Shown piece by piece: positions 16,660 through 23,902 of a stretch of DNA of 64,000 nt (within the stretch, counting starts at the first letter, position 1; each line of letters begins with the position of its first letter). Below the pieces are notes generated by a model that was not told the DNA's origin, searched no databases, and saw only the letters and a program-made list of their open reading frames with translations. The stretch lies in contig NZ_CP019448.1 of the NCBI RefSeq assembly GCF_002951835.1, forward strand, positions 2,405,863 to 2,469,862, written 5' to 3'. The stretch comes from Simonsiella muelleri ATCC 29453 (GTDB lineage Bacteria > Pseudomonadota > Gammaproteobacteria > Burkholderiales > Neisseriaceae). A program made the position numbers and the translations under genes.

Positions 16660-17310
16660 ATGATGGATATTTCTCAAACTTTACCGACAAGCAGCATTAT
16701 TTACGCTTTGGATATGGTTGGTGTTGCAGCTTGTACGGCGGCAGCGACCATGTTAGCAAAACGATTACAATTTGATATTTTTGGCGCGTTTTTTGTGTCA
16801 TTTTTGGGGAGTGTGGGCGGTGGGACGTTACGCGATTTGCTGTTGAACCGCCACCCTATTTTTTGGCTACACGATTTGAATTATCTGTATTTTATCATGG
16901 TTTTATCTACAATTATTCAGATTTTTTATCATTTTTTGGATAAGCTGGATAAGAGCTTGCGTTGGTTTGATGCGTTGGGGTTAGCAGCATTTACGGTGAT
17001 TGGGGTGCAGGCAGCTTTGTCGCGTGGCATGAGTGCGCCGATTGTGATGTTGATGGGTGCGGTTACGGCGATTATTGGCGGCGTATTGCGTGATATAGTG
17101 TGTCGCCAAATTCCGTTGGTGCTGCAAAAAGAAATTTACATTACAGCGTCATTGCTTGGCAGCGTGTATTATTTGTTATTACTGCATACTGATGTGAGTG
17201 AATGGGTGCGGAGTGTAACCACTTTGCTGTTGATTTTTGTCATCAGAATGTTGGCGGTGTATCGCGGTTGGAATTTGCCTGATTTGACATGGAAACCAAA
17301 AAAAAGATAA
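16660..17310 (+). CDS. TRIC/YadS-type (UPF0126) membrane protein
   Basis: A protein of about 216 residues with seven hydrophobic segments arranged as an internal duplication. Each half has a glycine-rich signature: GGGTLRDLLL in the first, GGVLRDIVCRQIPLVL in the second. This is the bacterial TRIC/UPF0126 family; relatives form trimeric cation channels or small-metabolite transporters. An in-frame ATG at 16636 would add MFIFRQPE, which is merely a translated DUS, so I prefer the tandem ATGs at 16660 and 16663. Neither has a clear ribosome site apart from the DUS sequence itself. Substrate unknown. Confidence 0.8.
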   Translation: MMDISQTLPTSSIIYALDMVGVAACTAAATMLAKRLQFDIFGAFFVSFLGSVGGGTLRDLLLNRHPIFWLHDLNYLYFIMVLSTIIQIFYHFLDKLDKSLRWFDALGLAAFTVIGVQAALSRGMSAPIVMLMGAVTAIIGGVLRDIVCRQIPLVLQKEIYITASLLGSVYYLLLLHTDVSEWVRSVTTLLLIFVIRMLAVYRGWNLPDLTWKPKKR

Positions 17311-17477
17311 ATAAAATAAGTGCGTTTAATTCATCAAAAATTTTGATGGATTAAAGGTGCTTGGTGCTTTTAAGCTGAAACCTTTGCAAAACACCCATAT
17401 GCAATGCCATCGCTCTGAATTGCGCCTAAATTTAGGGCGGAAAAAGGGTTGTTTACTCATATTCCGCACAACCTAAA

Positions 17478-17798
17478 TTAACCACCGTAAGCATTGCCGT
17501 CTTTATTGGTAGTATTACCGTAGTCATTACCGGATTGGTCTTTTTGTTTACTTTCTTGATAACATTCGTAACCAGTAGCAATACCACCACCAACAACACC
17601 TGTAGTGCCACCAACTATTCCACCAAAAGTTACAGTAGCAGGTGCAGACAATCCAGCAGTAAACGCAGAAACCCCTAAACCTACTGCACCACTTAATATC
17701 GCACCTGATTGCCCACCATTTGCCATACCAGAAAGAGTAGTTGCGATACAACCAGCCCCACTTACAAGATTTAAATCATTTATTGATAATTCAATCAT
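17478..17798 (-). CDS. Class II microcin-like peptide precursor with double-glycine leader
   Basis: A protein of 106 residues. The leader MIELSINDLNLVSGAG ends in a Gly-Ala-Gly site and closely resembles leaders of class II microcins such as E492 (from memory: MREISQKDLNLAFGAG). The mature part is rich in Gly, Ala and small hydrophobic residues with GxxxG-like spacing, followed by a polar tail rich in Gly, Asn and Lys (about residues 80-106). Two cysteines (17 and about 78) might form a disulfide. AGGAG lies nine bases before the ATG. It is the last gene of an apparent operon after a JmjC/cupin oxygenase and a small membrane protein. Leader cleavage normally needs a C39-type ABC exporter, and none is in the window. 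An antibacterial role is inferred. Confidence 0.7.
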   Translation of the reverse strand: MIELSINDLNLVSGAGCIATTLSGMANGGQSGAILSGAVGLGVSAFTAGLSAPATVTFGGIVGGTTGVVGGGIATGYECYQESKQKDQSGNDYGNTTNKDGNAYGG

Positions 17799-17827
17799 AA
17801 TTTTTATCTCCTAATAAAATGTTTAGT

Positions 17828-18022
17828 TTAGTGTTTTAAAAAATAAGTTGATATGGTGTAATTTGTTAAAATAAATAAAATCATAAAAGTAAATAATGCT
17901 CTACAATAAATTTGCATATTAATTGTTGATGAATCACTAAAATACTCAAAAATAAATAATAATGGTGTTACAAGCAATAAAAGAGCATAAAAATATTTAC
18001 AAAAAATCAAAATTTTAAGCAT
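17828..18022 (-). CDS. Small two-helix membrane protein, candidate immunity protein
   Basis: A protein of 64 residues with two strongly hydrophobic segments (FYALLLLVTPLLFIFEYF and ALFTFMILFILTNYTIS) and a basic start. GGAG lies nine bases before the ATG. It sits 17 bases after the oxygenase gene and about 30 before the microcin-like gene, on the same strand. Small membrane proteins next to class II microcin genes are usually immunity proteins, and that is the most economical reading here. No family is recognised by sequence. Confidence 0.6.
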   Translation of the reverse strand: MLKILIFCKYFYALLLLVTPLLFIFEYFSDSSTINMQIYCRALFTFMILFILTNYTISTYFLKH

Positions 18023-18038
18023 TAAAATTTACTCCATA

Positions 18039-19193
18039 TTATGGCAATATAAACTCCAACACACCAACTATTGCCAACTCAAATATCAATTTATTCATTT
18101 TCTCCGAATTGATATTTTGGTTTTGGCAAAACTCATTCAGTTGACTCAATTCAACATAATGCTGGTCAGCTATCCATTGCAAAATGGTTTGACTGTCGTT
18201 ATCCAAATTAGTTTTGATACCATTGGCAATCACATAACCTTGTGTAATGGTGCGATTGTCCAGTGAATTGAGTTTGATTGTGCCATTTTCGGGAAGTCTG
18301 TCGTTGTGTGGATTGCCAAAAATCTGCATATTGAATGCGGTATCGGCACGGTGATCACCTAAAAACTCCTGTTTAAAGGTTTCGTAGTTTTCACGGTTTA
18401 CTAATAATTTGGCTATGTTTTGCGCGGCAACCTGAATGCGATTTTGGTCGCTTTGCCAATTGTTTAAATTGTGGCGCAATTCCACAATGGACGGAACTTT
18501 TTTCATCAGCCATTCCATATACTGATAGCCTGTTGGCGCAAACGTGCCGATTGCCAAATGGAACGTTTCACAATTCATGGGGACAGGACTATGCCACCAA
18601 CCACGCGGAATGTATAAAATATCGCCAGCTTCTAAAACCACTTCCATATCTGGGTGCTGTGGTTCGGGAACATTCACATCTTTGCTTTGTTGCATATAAA
18701 GAGGCATTTCAAAATTGGGCGCATACAGCGACCAATGCTTTTTGCCCATTAACTGAACCGCAAAGACATCTCGCGTATCCCAATGATTTTTAAATGAAGC
18801 ATCACTACCAAATGCCAAATAACCGCTCACTACAGTTTGAGCTTGCACAAATTGAGCAATGTGTTTGGCAATAGCATCGACCAAAGGCTCATTGTTAATC
18901 CGATTATAAACAATCGTTGCACCCTTGCGTAGATGTTCATAAACCGCAGCTTTATTGAAACGGTAACGAGTTCTGCCTATATCGTTAAAACTTTCCACAT
19001 ATGCCGATACTGGTACAATTTCGCCTTTACGCAGACGGAACAATTCATCAACTGGATTGGCACGTTGATACAATTCATTGATATATTGCCAATCTATTGG
19101 TACGTCTTTAGCCGCACCTTTAAACAATTTAGGCTGCTTATACAAAAATTCCTGTCGAAAGTGTTCTGCAGTAATATTCAAATTTAAATACAT
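18039..19193 (-). CDS. JmjC/cupin-type Fe(II)/2-oxoglutarate oxygenase-like protein
   Basis: A protein of 384 residues with the cupin_4/JmjC core. The iron-binding triad is visible as His137-X-Asp139 (in KNHWDTRDVFAVQLMGKKHW) and His201 (in DILYIPRGWWHSPVP). A helical C-terminal part (about 230-384) ends in a winged-helix-like segment. Related bacterial JmjC proteins such as RoxA hydroxylate ribosomal proteins, but this one is in an operon with a microcin-like peptide. Peptide hydroxylation, or a role in self-protection, is a reasonable hypothesis. I chose the ATG at 19193; the one at 19211 is too close to its Shine-Dalgarno. A promoter is visible upstream. Confidence 0.75.
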   Translation of the reverse strand: MYLNLNITAEHFRQEFLYKQPKLFKGAAKDVPIDWQYINELYQRANPVDELFRLRKGEIVPVSAYVESFNDIGRTRYRFNKAAVYEHLRKGATIVYNRINNEPLVDAIAKHIAQFVQAQTVVSGYLAFGSDASFKNHWDTRDVFAVQLMGKKHWSLYAPNFEMPLYMQQSKDVNVPEPQHPDMEVVLEAGDILYIPRGWWHSPVPMNCETFHLAIGTFAPTGYQYMEWLMKKVPSIVELRHNLNNWQSDQNRIQVAAQNIAKLLVNRENYETFKQEFLGDHRADTAFNMQIFGNPHNDRLPENGTIKLNSLDNRTITQGYVIANGIKTNLDNDSQTILQWIADQHYVELSQLNEFCQNQNINSEKMNKLIFELAIVGVLEFILP

Positions 19194-19227
19194 AATGCAA
19201 ATCTCTATCATTCCTAATTTTTAAGAA

Positions 19228-19258
19228 ATTTTATTGTTGGATACTTTTCATTTGTCAA
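19228..19258 (-). promoter_or_regulatory. Putative promoter of the oxygenase-microcin operon
   Basis: On the minus strand a perfect TTGACA is followed after 19 bases by TAAAAT. The long spacer lowers confidence. Confidence 0.45.
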
Positions 19259-19336
19259 TACCTTTTAAAAAATAATTTTTAATAAAAGAGATTTTGATTT
19301 TTAGGTACATCCATGGTTTTCTCAAATTTTAAAAAT

Positions 19337-19385
19337 AAAACGGCTCACCCGAAGCACAAACGCACATTCAGAATTAAGCCGTTTT
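19337..19385 (-). terminator. Terminator-like hairpin after the RhlE gene
   Basis: AAAACGGCT and its complement AGCCGTTTT flank a 31-base loop. On the minus strand the stem is followed by ATTTTTAAAATTT. The region 19259-19561 otherwise shows no gene. Confidence 0.45.
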
Positions 19386-19561
19386 GGAAAGGTGGAATTA
19401 AGCCAATGAGTTTTTAGGTTCATCATTAGTTTAAAATTCAATCAATAAAAATCATTTTTGCACTATAAATTCAAATATTTTATAAAAATATTTAGAAAAC
19501 ATCGGGCGTTGTACAGGTTTCAGCGGGGGTATGGTGGCGATAAGCGAATCTAAAATTTGGC

Positions 19562-20911
19562 TTAAATTGCGCCAAAATTGCGTTGTAACAAAGCACATGT
19601 CCGTCTTTCAAGTCCACGCCTGCGCGTGCTGCGCCCTTCAATTTTTGGGTAAGTGATGGCTTCGGCTTTTGTTTTGGCGAATTTGCGTTCCACACGGTTT
19701 GGGGTTTTAGAGATGGTTTTTTCACTTTTCAGGCTGCCTGAAGTCGGTTCATCGCCCATTTCCCAACGCGGTTCAAATCCTTCAATTTTAGAAATCGGTA
19801 ATTCTTGCCCAATCAGTTCATTGATTGAAAAATACATTTTTTGTTCGTTGTCGTCCATCATGGAAATTGCCACGCCATCTGCGCCTGCGCGTCCTGTGCG
19901 CCCGATACGGTGGACGTAATCTTCTGCTTGAGTCGGCAATTCGTAATTAATCACAAACGGCAATTCTGCAATGTCCAGACCACGCGCTGCGACATCGGTC
20001 GCCACAAGTACGCGTAATTCGCCGGATTTGAATTGGCTAAGTACGTCCAAACGCGTTTGTTGCGATTTGTCGCCGTGAATCGCATTCGCGGATAGACCAC
20101 GTCTTACCAAATCTCGTGCCACTTGGTCGGCAGATTGTTTGGTTTTACAAAATACAATCACTTGCGGCATTTGCAAGTCTACAATCAGACGTTCCAATAA
20201 TTCGCGTTTGCGATAGGCATCAACTGCGATAACATGTTGTTCTACATTGGCATTGGTGGCGTTTTGCGCAGCAACTTCCACGGTTTCAGGTGAGTTCATA
20301 AAATCTTGCGCCAATTTGCGAATAGCGGGTGCAAAAGTCGCTGAAAACAGCAACGTCTGGCGTGGGCGCGGCAACATTTGCATGATTTGGCGAATATCAT
20401 CAATAAAACCCATGTCCAGCATTCGGTCAGCTTCGTCCAGCACAACAATTTCCACTTTGTTTAAATTGATGTTTTTTTGTTTAATGTGGTCAAGCAATCG
20501 CCCAACGGTTGCCACGACAATCTCGCAACCTGTGCGTAAATCGGTGGTTTGTTTGTCCATGTTTACGCCCCCAAATAAAACAGTGTGGCGCAATGGCAGA
20601 TTTTTGATGTAATTTTGGGTATTTTGGTCAATTTGGTCGGCTAATTCGCGCGTGGGTGTCAGCACGAGCATTCGTACGGGGTGCATGGCAGGCGATGTGC
20701 TGGCATTGGCGTAGCGTTTTAGGCGTTCCAAACTGGGCAACATAAATGCAGCGGTTTTGCCTGTGCCTGTTTGAGCGGCGGCGAGTAAATCATGTCCTGC
20801 TAATGCTTTGGGGATGGCGGTAGCTTGAATGGGGGTGGGTGTTTCGTAGCCTTGTTCGGCGAGTGCGGACGTGATTTCTTGTCCGAGTCCGAGTTGTGAA
20901 AATTGGCTCAT
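19562..20911 (-). CDS. rhlE: DEAD-box RNA helicase, RhlE type
   Basis: A protein of 449 residues. All helicase motifs are present: Q motif (TPIQATAIP), AQTGTGKTAAFMLP, PTRELADQI, VLDEADRMLDMGF, SATF, ARGLDIAELPFVINYELP and HRIGRTGRAGADG. A basic C-terminal tail (about 380-449) is typical of RhlE, which works on ribosome precursors and RNA decay. A DUS in the tail is read as SGSLKS. The overlapping +1 frame stays open past the stop to 19492, so the native tail could be longer if a frameshift occurred; I see no proof. It is monocistronic. Confidence 0.9.
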   Translation of the reverse strand: MSQFSQLGLGQEITSALAEQGYETPTPIQATAIPKALAGHDLLAAAQTGTGKTAAFMLPSLERLKRYANASTSPAMHPVRMLVLTPTRELADQIDQNTQNYIKNLPLRHTVLFGGVNMDKQTTDLRTGCEIVVATVGRLLDHIKQKNINLNKVEIVVLDEADRMLDMGFIDDIRQIMQMLPRPRQTLLFSATFAPAIRKLAQDFMNSPETVEVAAQNATNANVEQHVIAVDAYRKRELLERLIVDLQMPQVIVFCKTKQSADQVARDLVRRGLSANAIHGDKSQQTRLDVLSQFKSGELRVLVATDVAARGLDIAELPFVINYELPTQAEDYVHRIGRTGRAGADGVAISMMDDNEQKMYFSINELIGQELPISKIEGFEPRWEMGDEPTSGSLKSEKTISKTPNRVERKFAKTKAEAITYPKIEGRSTRRRGLERRTCALLQRNFGAI

Positions 20912-21164
20912 TGTTATTCTCTTTCTTATTGATAATGGGTTTTCAGGCTGCCTGAAAAAGTAGCCATATTCTAACAGAATACTGAATTTAGGCAGCTTGA
21001 AAATATTTTTGTGTATTTGAATTGCTGAACGTGCAGTTCTTCAGGCTGCCTTATTTAATCGGAATAATGAAATTTATAAAAATAATTTTAATTTAAAATC
21101 AATACTATTTACTTTTAAGTTTTTTATGCGTATTATTCTCATTAATGAAATAATTGAATTAATT

Positions 21165-22040
21165 ATGAAAAATAAATTTGTAAACTCAGTTAGTTGGGTT
21201 ACCTGTACGTCATTGGCTCATGCCGACTTGCCATTGAGTTTAGAAGAGCTGCTGACCGACAAAGGCAAACTTAAACTAGAAAGTAGCATCAGCTACGTGA
21301 ATACAGAACGCAGCCAAATGCAATTTGCCAACCCCATTTATGTACAAACCAGTGCAACCAATTTTGTCGCTGTTCCCACAGCCATCAATGAAACCGATAG
21401 CAATAGCGATATTGTGGTTGGCACGGTTGGTTTACGCTACGGTTTGACAGACAAAACCGATATTTACGGTAACACCAACTATTTATGGCGCAGCGACCGA
21501 CAATTTAACGATTCAGGCAGCCTGAAAAAACGCAATAACAATTTATCTGATTTTTCGCTGGGCGTGAGCCACACGTTTATGCAAGATGGTAAAAATCCTG
21601 CATTAATTGGCTTTTTAGAAACATTGGTTTATGAAAAATCACAGGATAAAAAATCATTTGGAAAATCGTGGGTAGTTGGTGCGACGACTTACAAAGCGAT
21701 TGACCCAGTTGTTTTGTCATTGACTGCGACGTATCGCCATAATTTGAAGAAAAATATAGATGGGAATTCATATAAATCAGGGAATTATTTTATGCTGAAC
21801 CCATCTATCAGTTTTGCAGCAAACGATAAAATTAGCTTAACGGGTGGTGTGCAATGGCTCAATGCACAAGCTGATACACAAAATGGCAAAAAACTGTCTG
21901 CTCGTAACACATCAACCTACGCTCATGCTGGTATTGGTTATGGCATCACAAAAGATACTGCTTTGAATGCTTCTGTGCGTTGGAAAGCATCAGGGCAAAG
22001 CACTTCCGAATTAAAACTTGGTTTGACCTACAATTTTTAA
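21165..22040 (+). CDS. Outer-membrane beta-barrel, phenol-MetA/transporter-like, first gene of a peptide system
   Basis: A protein of 291 residues from the ATG at 21165. The short signal-like start (MKNKFVNSVSWVTCTSLAHA, then DLPLSLEELL) precedes many amphipathic strands and a terminal LKLGLTYNF, the aromatic end of outer-membrane barrels. The pattern IVVGTVGLRYGLTDKTDIYGNTNYLWR and FSLGVSHTFMQDGK resembles the PF13557 barrel family. Immediately downstream are double-glycine-type peptide genes, immunity-like genes and a Sec-exported C39 peptidase, so I infer that it is the outer-membrane exit for the processed peptides. The signal peptide has a weak hydrophobic core. A DUS lies inside (21511-21525, read as SGSLKK). 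Part of its 3' end is duplicated at about 23365-23390. Confidence 0.7.
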   Translation: MKNKFVNSVSWVTCTSLAHADLPLSLEELLTDKGKLKLESSISYVNTERSQMQFANPIYVQTSATNFVAVPTAINETDSNSDIVVGTVGLRYGLTDKTDIYGNTNYLWRSDRQFNDSGSLKKRNNNLSDFSLGVSHTFMQDGKNPALIGFLETLVYEKSQDKKSFGKSWVVGATTYKAIDPVVLSLTATYRHNLKKNIDGNSYKSGNYFMLNPSISFAANDKISLTGGVQWLNAQADTQNGKKLSARNTSTYAHAGIGYGITKDTALNASVRWKASGQSTSELKLGLTYNF

Positions 22041-22104
22041 GCAGCACCCCAGTAGTAACAGTAGTACTTTCTTTTTTAACTTTCAATATAAGGATTTTTC
22101 ACTT

Positions 22105-22527
22105 ATGAAAACTAAAATCGCAACGGTAATTGCTATGGCTATGTTGTCTGCACCTGTGATGGCACAACAGAATTTAAATAGTTTGGATAGCCAAGTATTC
22201 GCCAATCAAAATATCAAGGCAGTGGAATTATCTCAAACTGAGATGAAAGAGACTCAGGGGGAGTGGGTTGCAAATGCGATTGGTGGTGTAATGGGTGGTG
22301 TTGGTGGTCATTTTGGTTATATGGCAGGTGCTGCTTTGGCTGGCTCATACAACTTTAATGGACATATGGCAGCCATTGGTACTGGTGCAGCTGTTGGGGT
22401 TCTTAGTCCTGTTACGGGAGCAAGTACTTTGGTACATGGTATGAGGGGAGCTGCATTAGCAGGAGTTATTGGTGGTATTAACGGATATGCTGGTAATACT
22501 GGTAAAAATCATACTTTCCGCCGTTAA
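22105..22527 (+). CDS. Glycine-rich peptide precursor with Sec signal plus double-glycine-type leader
   Basis: A protein of 140 residues. Residues 1-20 (MKTKIATVIAMAMLSAPVMA) are a Sec signal peptide cut before QQN. A second leader follows, about 21-53, whose end VELSQTEMKETQGE has the spaced hydrophobic pattern of C39 double-glycine leaders (Gly52 then Glu53 instead of Gly/Ala). The rest is a Gly/Ala-rich hydrophobic peptide with many GxxxG pairs, typical of pore-forming class IIb bacteriocins. AAGGA lies ten bases upstream. Together with the Sec-exported C39 peptidase downstream this suggests processing in the periplasm. Bacteriocin or surface-peptide function is inferred. Confidence 0.7.
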   Translation: MKTKIATVIAMAMLSAPVMAQQNLNSLDSQVFANQNIKAVELSQTEMKETQGEWVANAIGGVMGGVGGHFGYMAGAALAGSYNFNGHMAAIGTGAAVGVLSPVTGASTLVHGMRGAALAGVIGGINGYAGNTGKNHTFRR

Positions 22528-22554
22528 TTTATTAACTATTTGTAAATAAAATTT

Positions 22555-22594
22555 GCTACTAAACTAATTAATTAAATAAGTTTAGTAGCTTTCT
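22555..22594 (+). terminator. Terminator after the glycine-rich peptide gene
   Basis: GCTACTAAACT / AGTTTAGTAGC, 11-bp stem, 13-base loop, then TTTCTT. Confidence 0.75.
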
Positions 22595-22605
22595 TAGAGT
22601 TTATC

Positions 22606-22890
22606 ATGGTGTTATTATATATAATGGCAACGGTTGGGTGCTTTCTAGGTTGCTTGAGAATGATTGAAAATATTGGACGAAAAAAATGGTTAAGTAATAT
22701 CTTATTTCTTATTTCTACTTCCATATTAACATTATGTAGTATTGAAATTACTCATATAACCAATATGTTATCGTTCAATGATTCAATAAAGCAATTATTA
22801 TATTATTTTTCTTATCTATTTATTTTGATTTTATTCTTTTATTTTTTAGCGAAATATCTTAATAAAAGTTATAAAGATAAATCATGTTAA
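22606..22890 (+). CDS. Three-helix membrane protein, candidate immunity protein
   Basis: A protein of 94 residues with hydrophobic segments at about 3-18, 31-50 and 66-85 and a Lys-rich C-terminal tail (KYLNKSYKDKSC). It has very AT-rich codon use. It follows the glycine-rich peptide gene by 80 bases, beyond a terminator-like hairpin, on the same strand. No family is recognised. The position next to a bacteriocin-like peptide, the size and the topology support an immunity function. A degenerate second copy of the peptide leader begins 13 bases after its stop. Confidence 0.5.
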   Translation: MVLLYIMATVGCFLGCLRMIENIGRKKWLSNILFLISTSILTLCSIEITHITNMLSFNDSIKQLLYYFSYLFILILFFYFLAKYLNKSYKDKSC

Positions 22891-22902
22891 AATGTTAAGG
22901 CA

Positions 22903-23023
22903 ATGGAATTATCTCAAACTGAGATGAAAGAGACTCAGGGGGAAGTTGCTATTAGTTGCAGCAGCTTTGGGTGGCTTTTTTGGCGCAAGTTTGGCAAATA
23001 CAGCAAGCAATCCTCGTAAATAA
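22903..23023 (+). pseudogene. Degenerate second copy of the glycine-rich peptide gene (frameshifted)
   Basis: The sequence from MELSQTEMKETQGE onward is nearly identical at DNA level to 22221-22262 of the intact gene, but the Sec-signal part is missing. After the leader the frame runs into VAISCSSFGWLF and stops at 23019. Another frame of the same stretch reads LLLVAAALGGFFGASLANTA and stops at 23023, the composition expected for a mature peptide. A small frameshift plus a 5' deletion therefore seems to have broken it. A short functional peptide from ATG 22903 cannot be excluded. Confidence 0.55.
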
Positions 23024-23032
23024 TTTATTTTC

Positions 23033-23275
23033 ATGGTAATATATATGAGTGAATTAATTGTCTATTTCATTATTCCTGCGTTGAGTTTTGTTTGCGCAAC
23101 ATTGAGTTATTTAATTGTAAAATGGAAACAACTAGATAGGAAATATATGTATTTATTTCCTTTATTTCTTATCATTTTTGTTTTCTTAGGGATAGTGGAG
23201 TTTTACATGTTTGTTTTCTTTCTTTGCTCATGTTTTTATTCTATTTACTCATATTATGATCATGATGAAAATTAA
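23033..23275 (+). CDS. Small membrane protein, candidate immunity protein
   Basis: A protein of up to 80 residues (or 76 from the ATG at 23045) with three hydrophobic stretches (LIVYFIIPALSFVCATLSYLIV, LFPLFLIIFVFLGIVEF, FVFFLCSCFYSIYSYY) and an acidic end. It has no recognisable family and no strong ribosome site. It follows the broken second peptide copy in the same order as the 94-residue protein follows the intact copy, which suggests that each peptide had a cognate immunity gene. Confidence 0.45.
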   Translation: MVIYMSELIVYFIIPALSFVCATLSYLIVKWKQLDRKYMYLFPLFLIIFVFLGIVEFYMFVFFLCSCFYSIYSYYDHDEN

Positions 23276-23437
23276 GTTTTACTATTAGCTATTAGTAAGT
23301 GTCGGGTGGGCAGTTATTGCCCACTCGTTCTGTGTTTGGTTGCAACAAAAATACCAGTATTTGTTTGGTTTAATTTACAATTTTTAAGTAGTCCCCAGTA
23401 GTAACAGCAGTATTTTCTGACTATAAAATTTTCACTT

Positions 23438-23713
23438 ATGAAAACTAAAATCGCAACGGTAATCACTATAGCTATGTTGTCTGCACCTGTGATGGCACAA
23501 CAGAATTTAAATAGTTTGGATAGCCAAGTATTTGCTAATCAAAATATAAAGGCAGTGGAAATATTTTTGGGGCTTATTATTATCCCAATAGATTTTGTTA
23601 TTTATTTAATTATTAAAAAATACTTTCCTAAAAATGGGTTAATGATATTTATTCAAACTTTTACATTATCATTAATTAATTTTTTACTTTTGAAGTACAT
23701 TTTGAAATTTTAA
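23438..23713 (+). CDS. Chimeric ORF: peptide leader fused to a membrane protein tail
   Basis: A reading frame of 91 codons. Residues 1-41 (MKTKIATVITIAMLSAPVMAQ to NIKAVE) copy the Sec signal and leader start of the gene at 22105 almost exactly. The frame then switches to IFLGLIIIPIDFVIYLIIKKYF and two further hydrophobic stretches. The upstream 70 bases also duplicate those of the intact gene, including a scrap of the barrel gene 3' end. This is best explained by tandem duplication followed by a deletion that joined a peptide leader to the end of an immunity-like gene. Whether it is expressed or a relic is unknown. Confidence 0.55.
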   Translation: MKTKIATVITIAMLSAPVMAQQNLNSLDSQVFANQNIKAVEIFLGLIIIPIDFVIYLIIKKYFPKNGLMIFIQTFTLSLINFLLLKYILKF

Positions 23714-23716
23714 AAA

Positions 23717-23821
23717 TAGACTTCCGGCGAAACCGCAATTTTTCTAGATTTTAGAATTTTGCTAAATCCTGTAATTAAGCTTGTTTTAAAAAATGGGGAT
23801 TATTGTTTCGCAGGAAGTCTA
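23717..23821. repeat. MITE-like element, third family (TAGACTTCC ends)
   Basis: TAGACTTCCGGCGAAAC at the left is the near-perfect inverse of GTTTCGCAGGAAGTCTA at the right. The total is 105 bp and is non-coding. It lies between the chimeric ORF and the C39 peptidase gene. Confidence 0.7.
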
Positions 23822-23902
23822 CACTTTCTATAGTTTTATCCAAATTCCAACATTCAGGCAGCCTGAAATAGTTTTTGTGTACTGGCTCTTGGAGTAGAAG
23901 AA

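Noticed and set aside
19492..19725. Continuation of the RhlE tail in another frame (possible frameshift)
   Set aside because: The annotated frame ends in a normal basic tail; no alignment is available to prove a frameshift.
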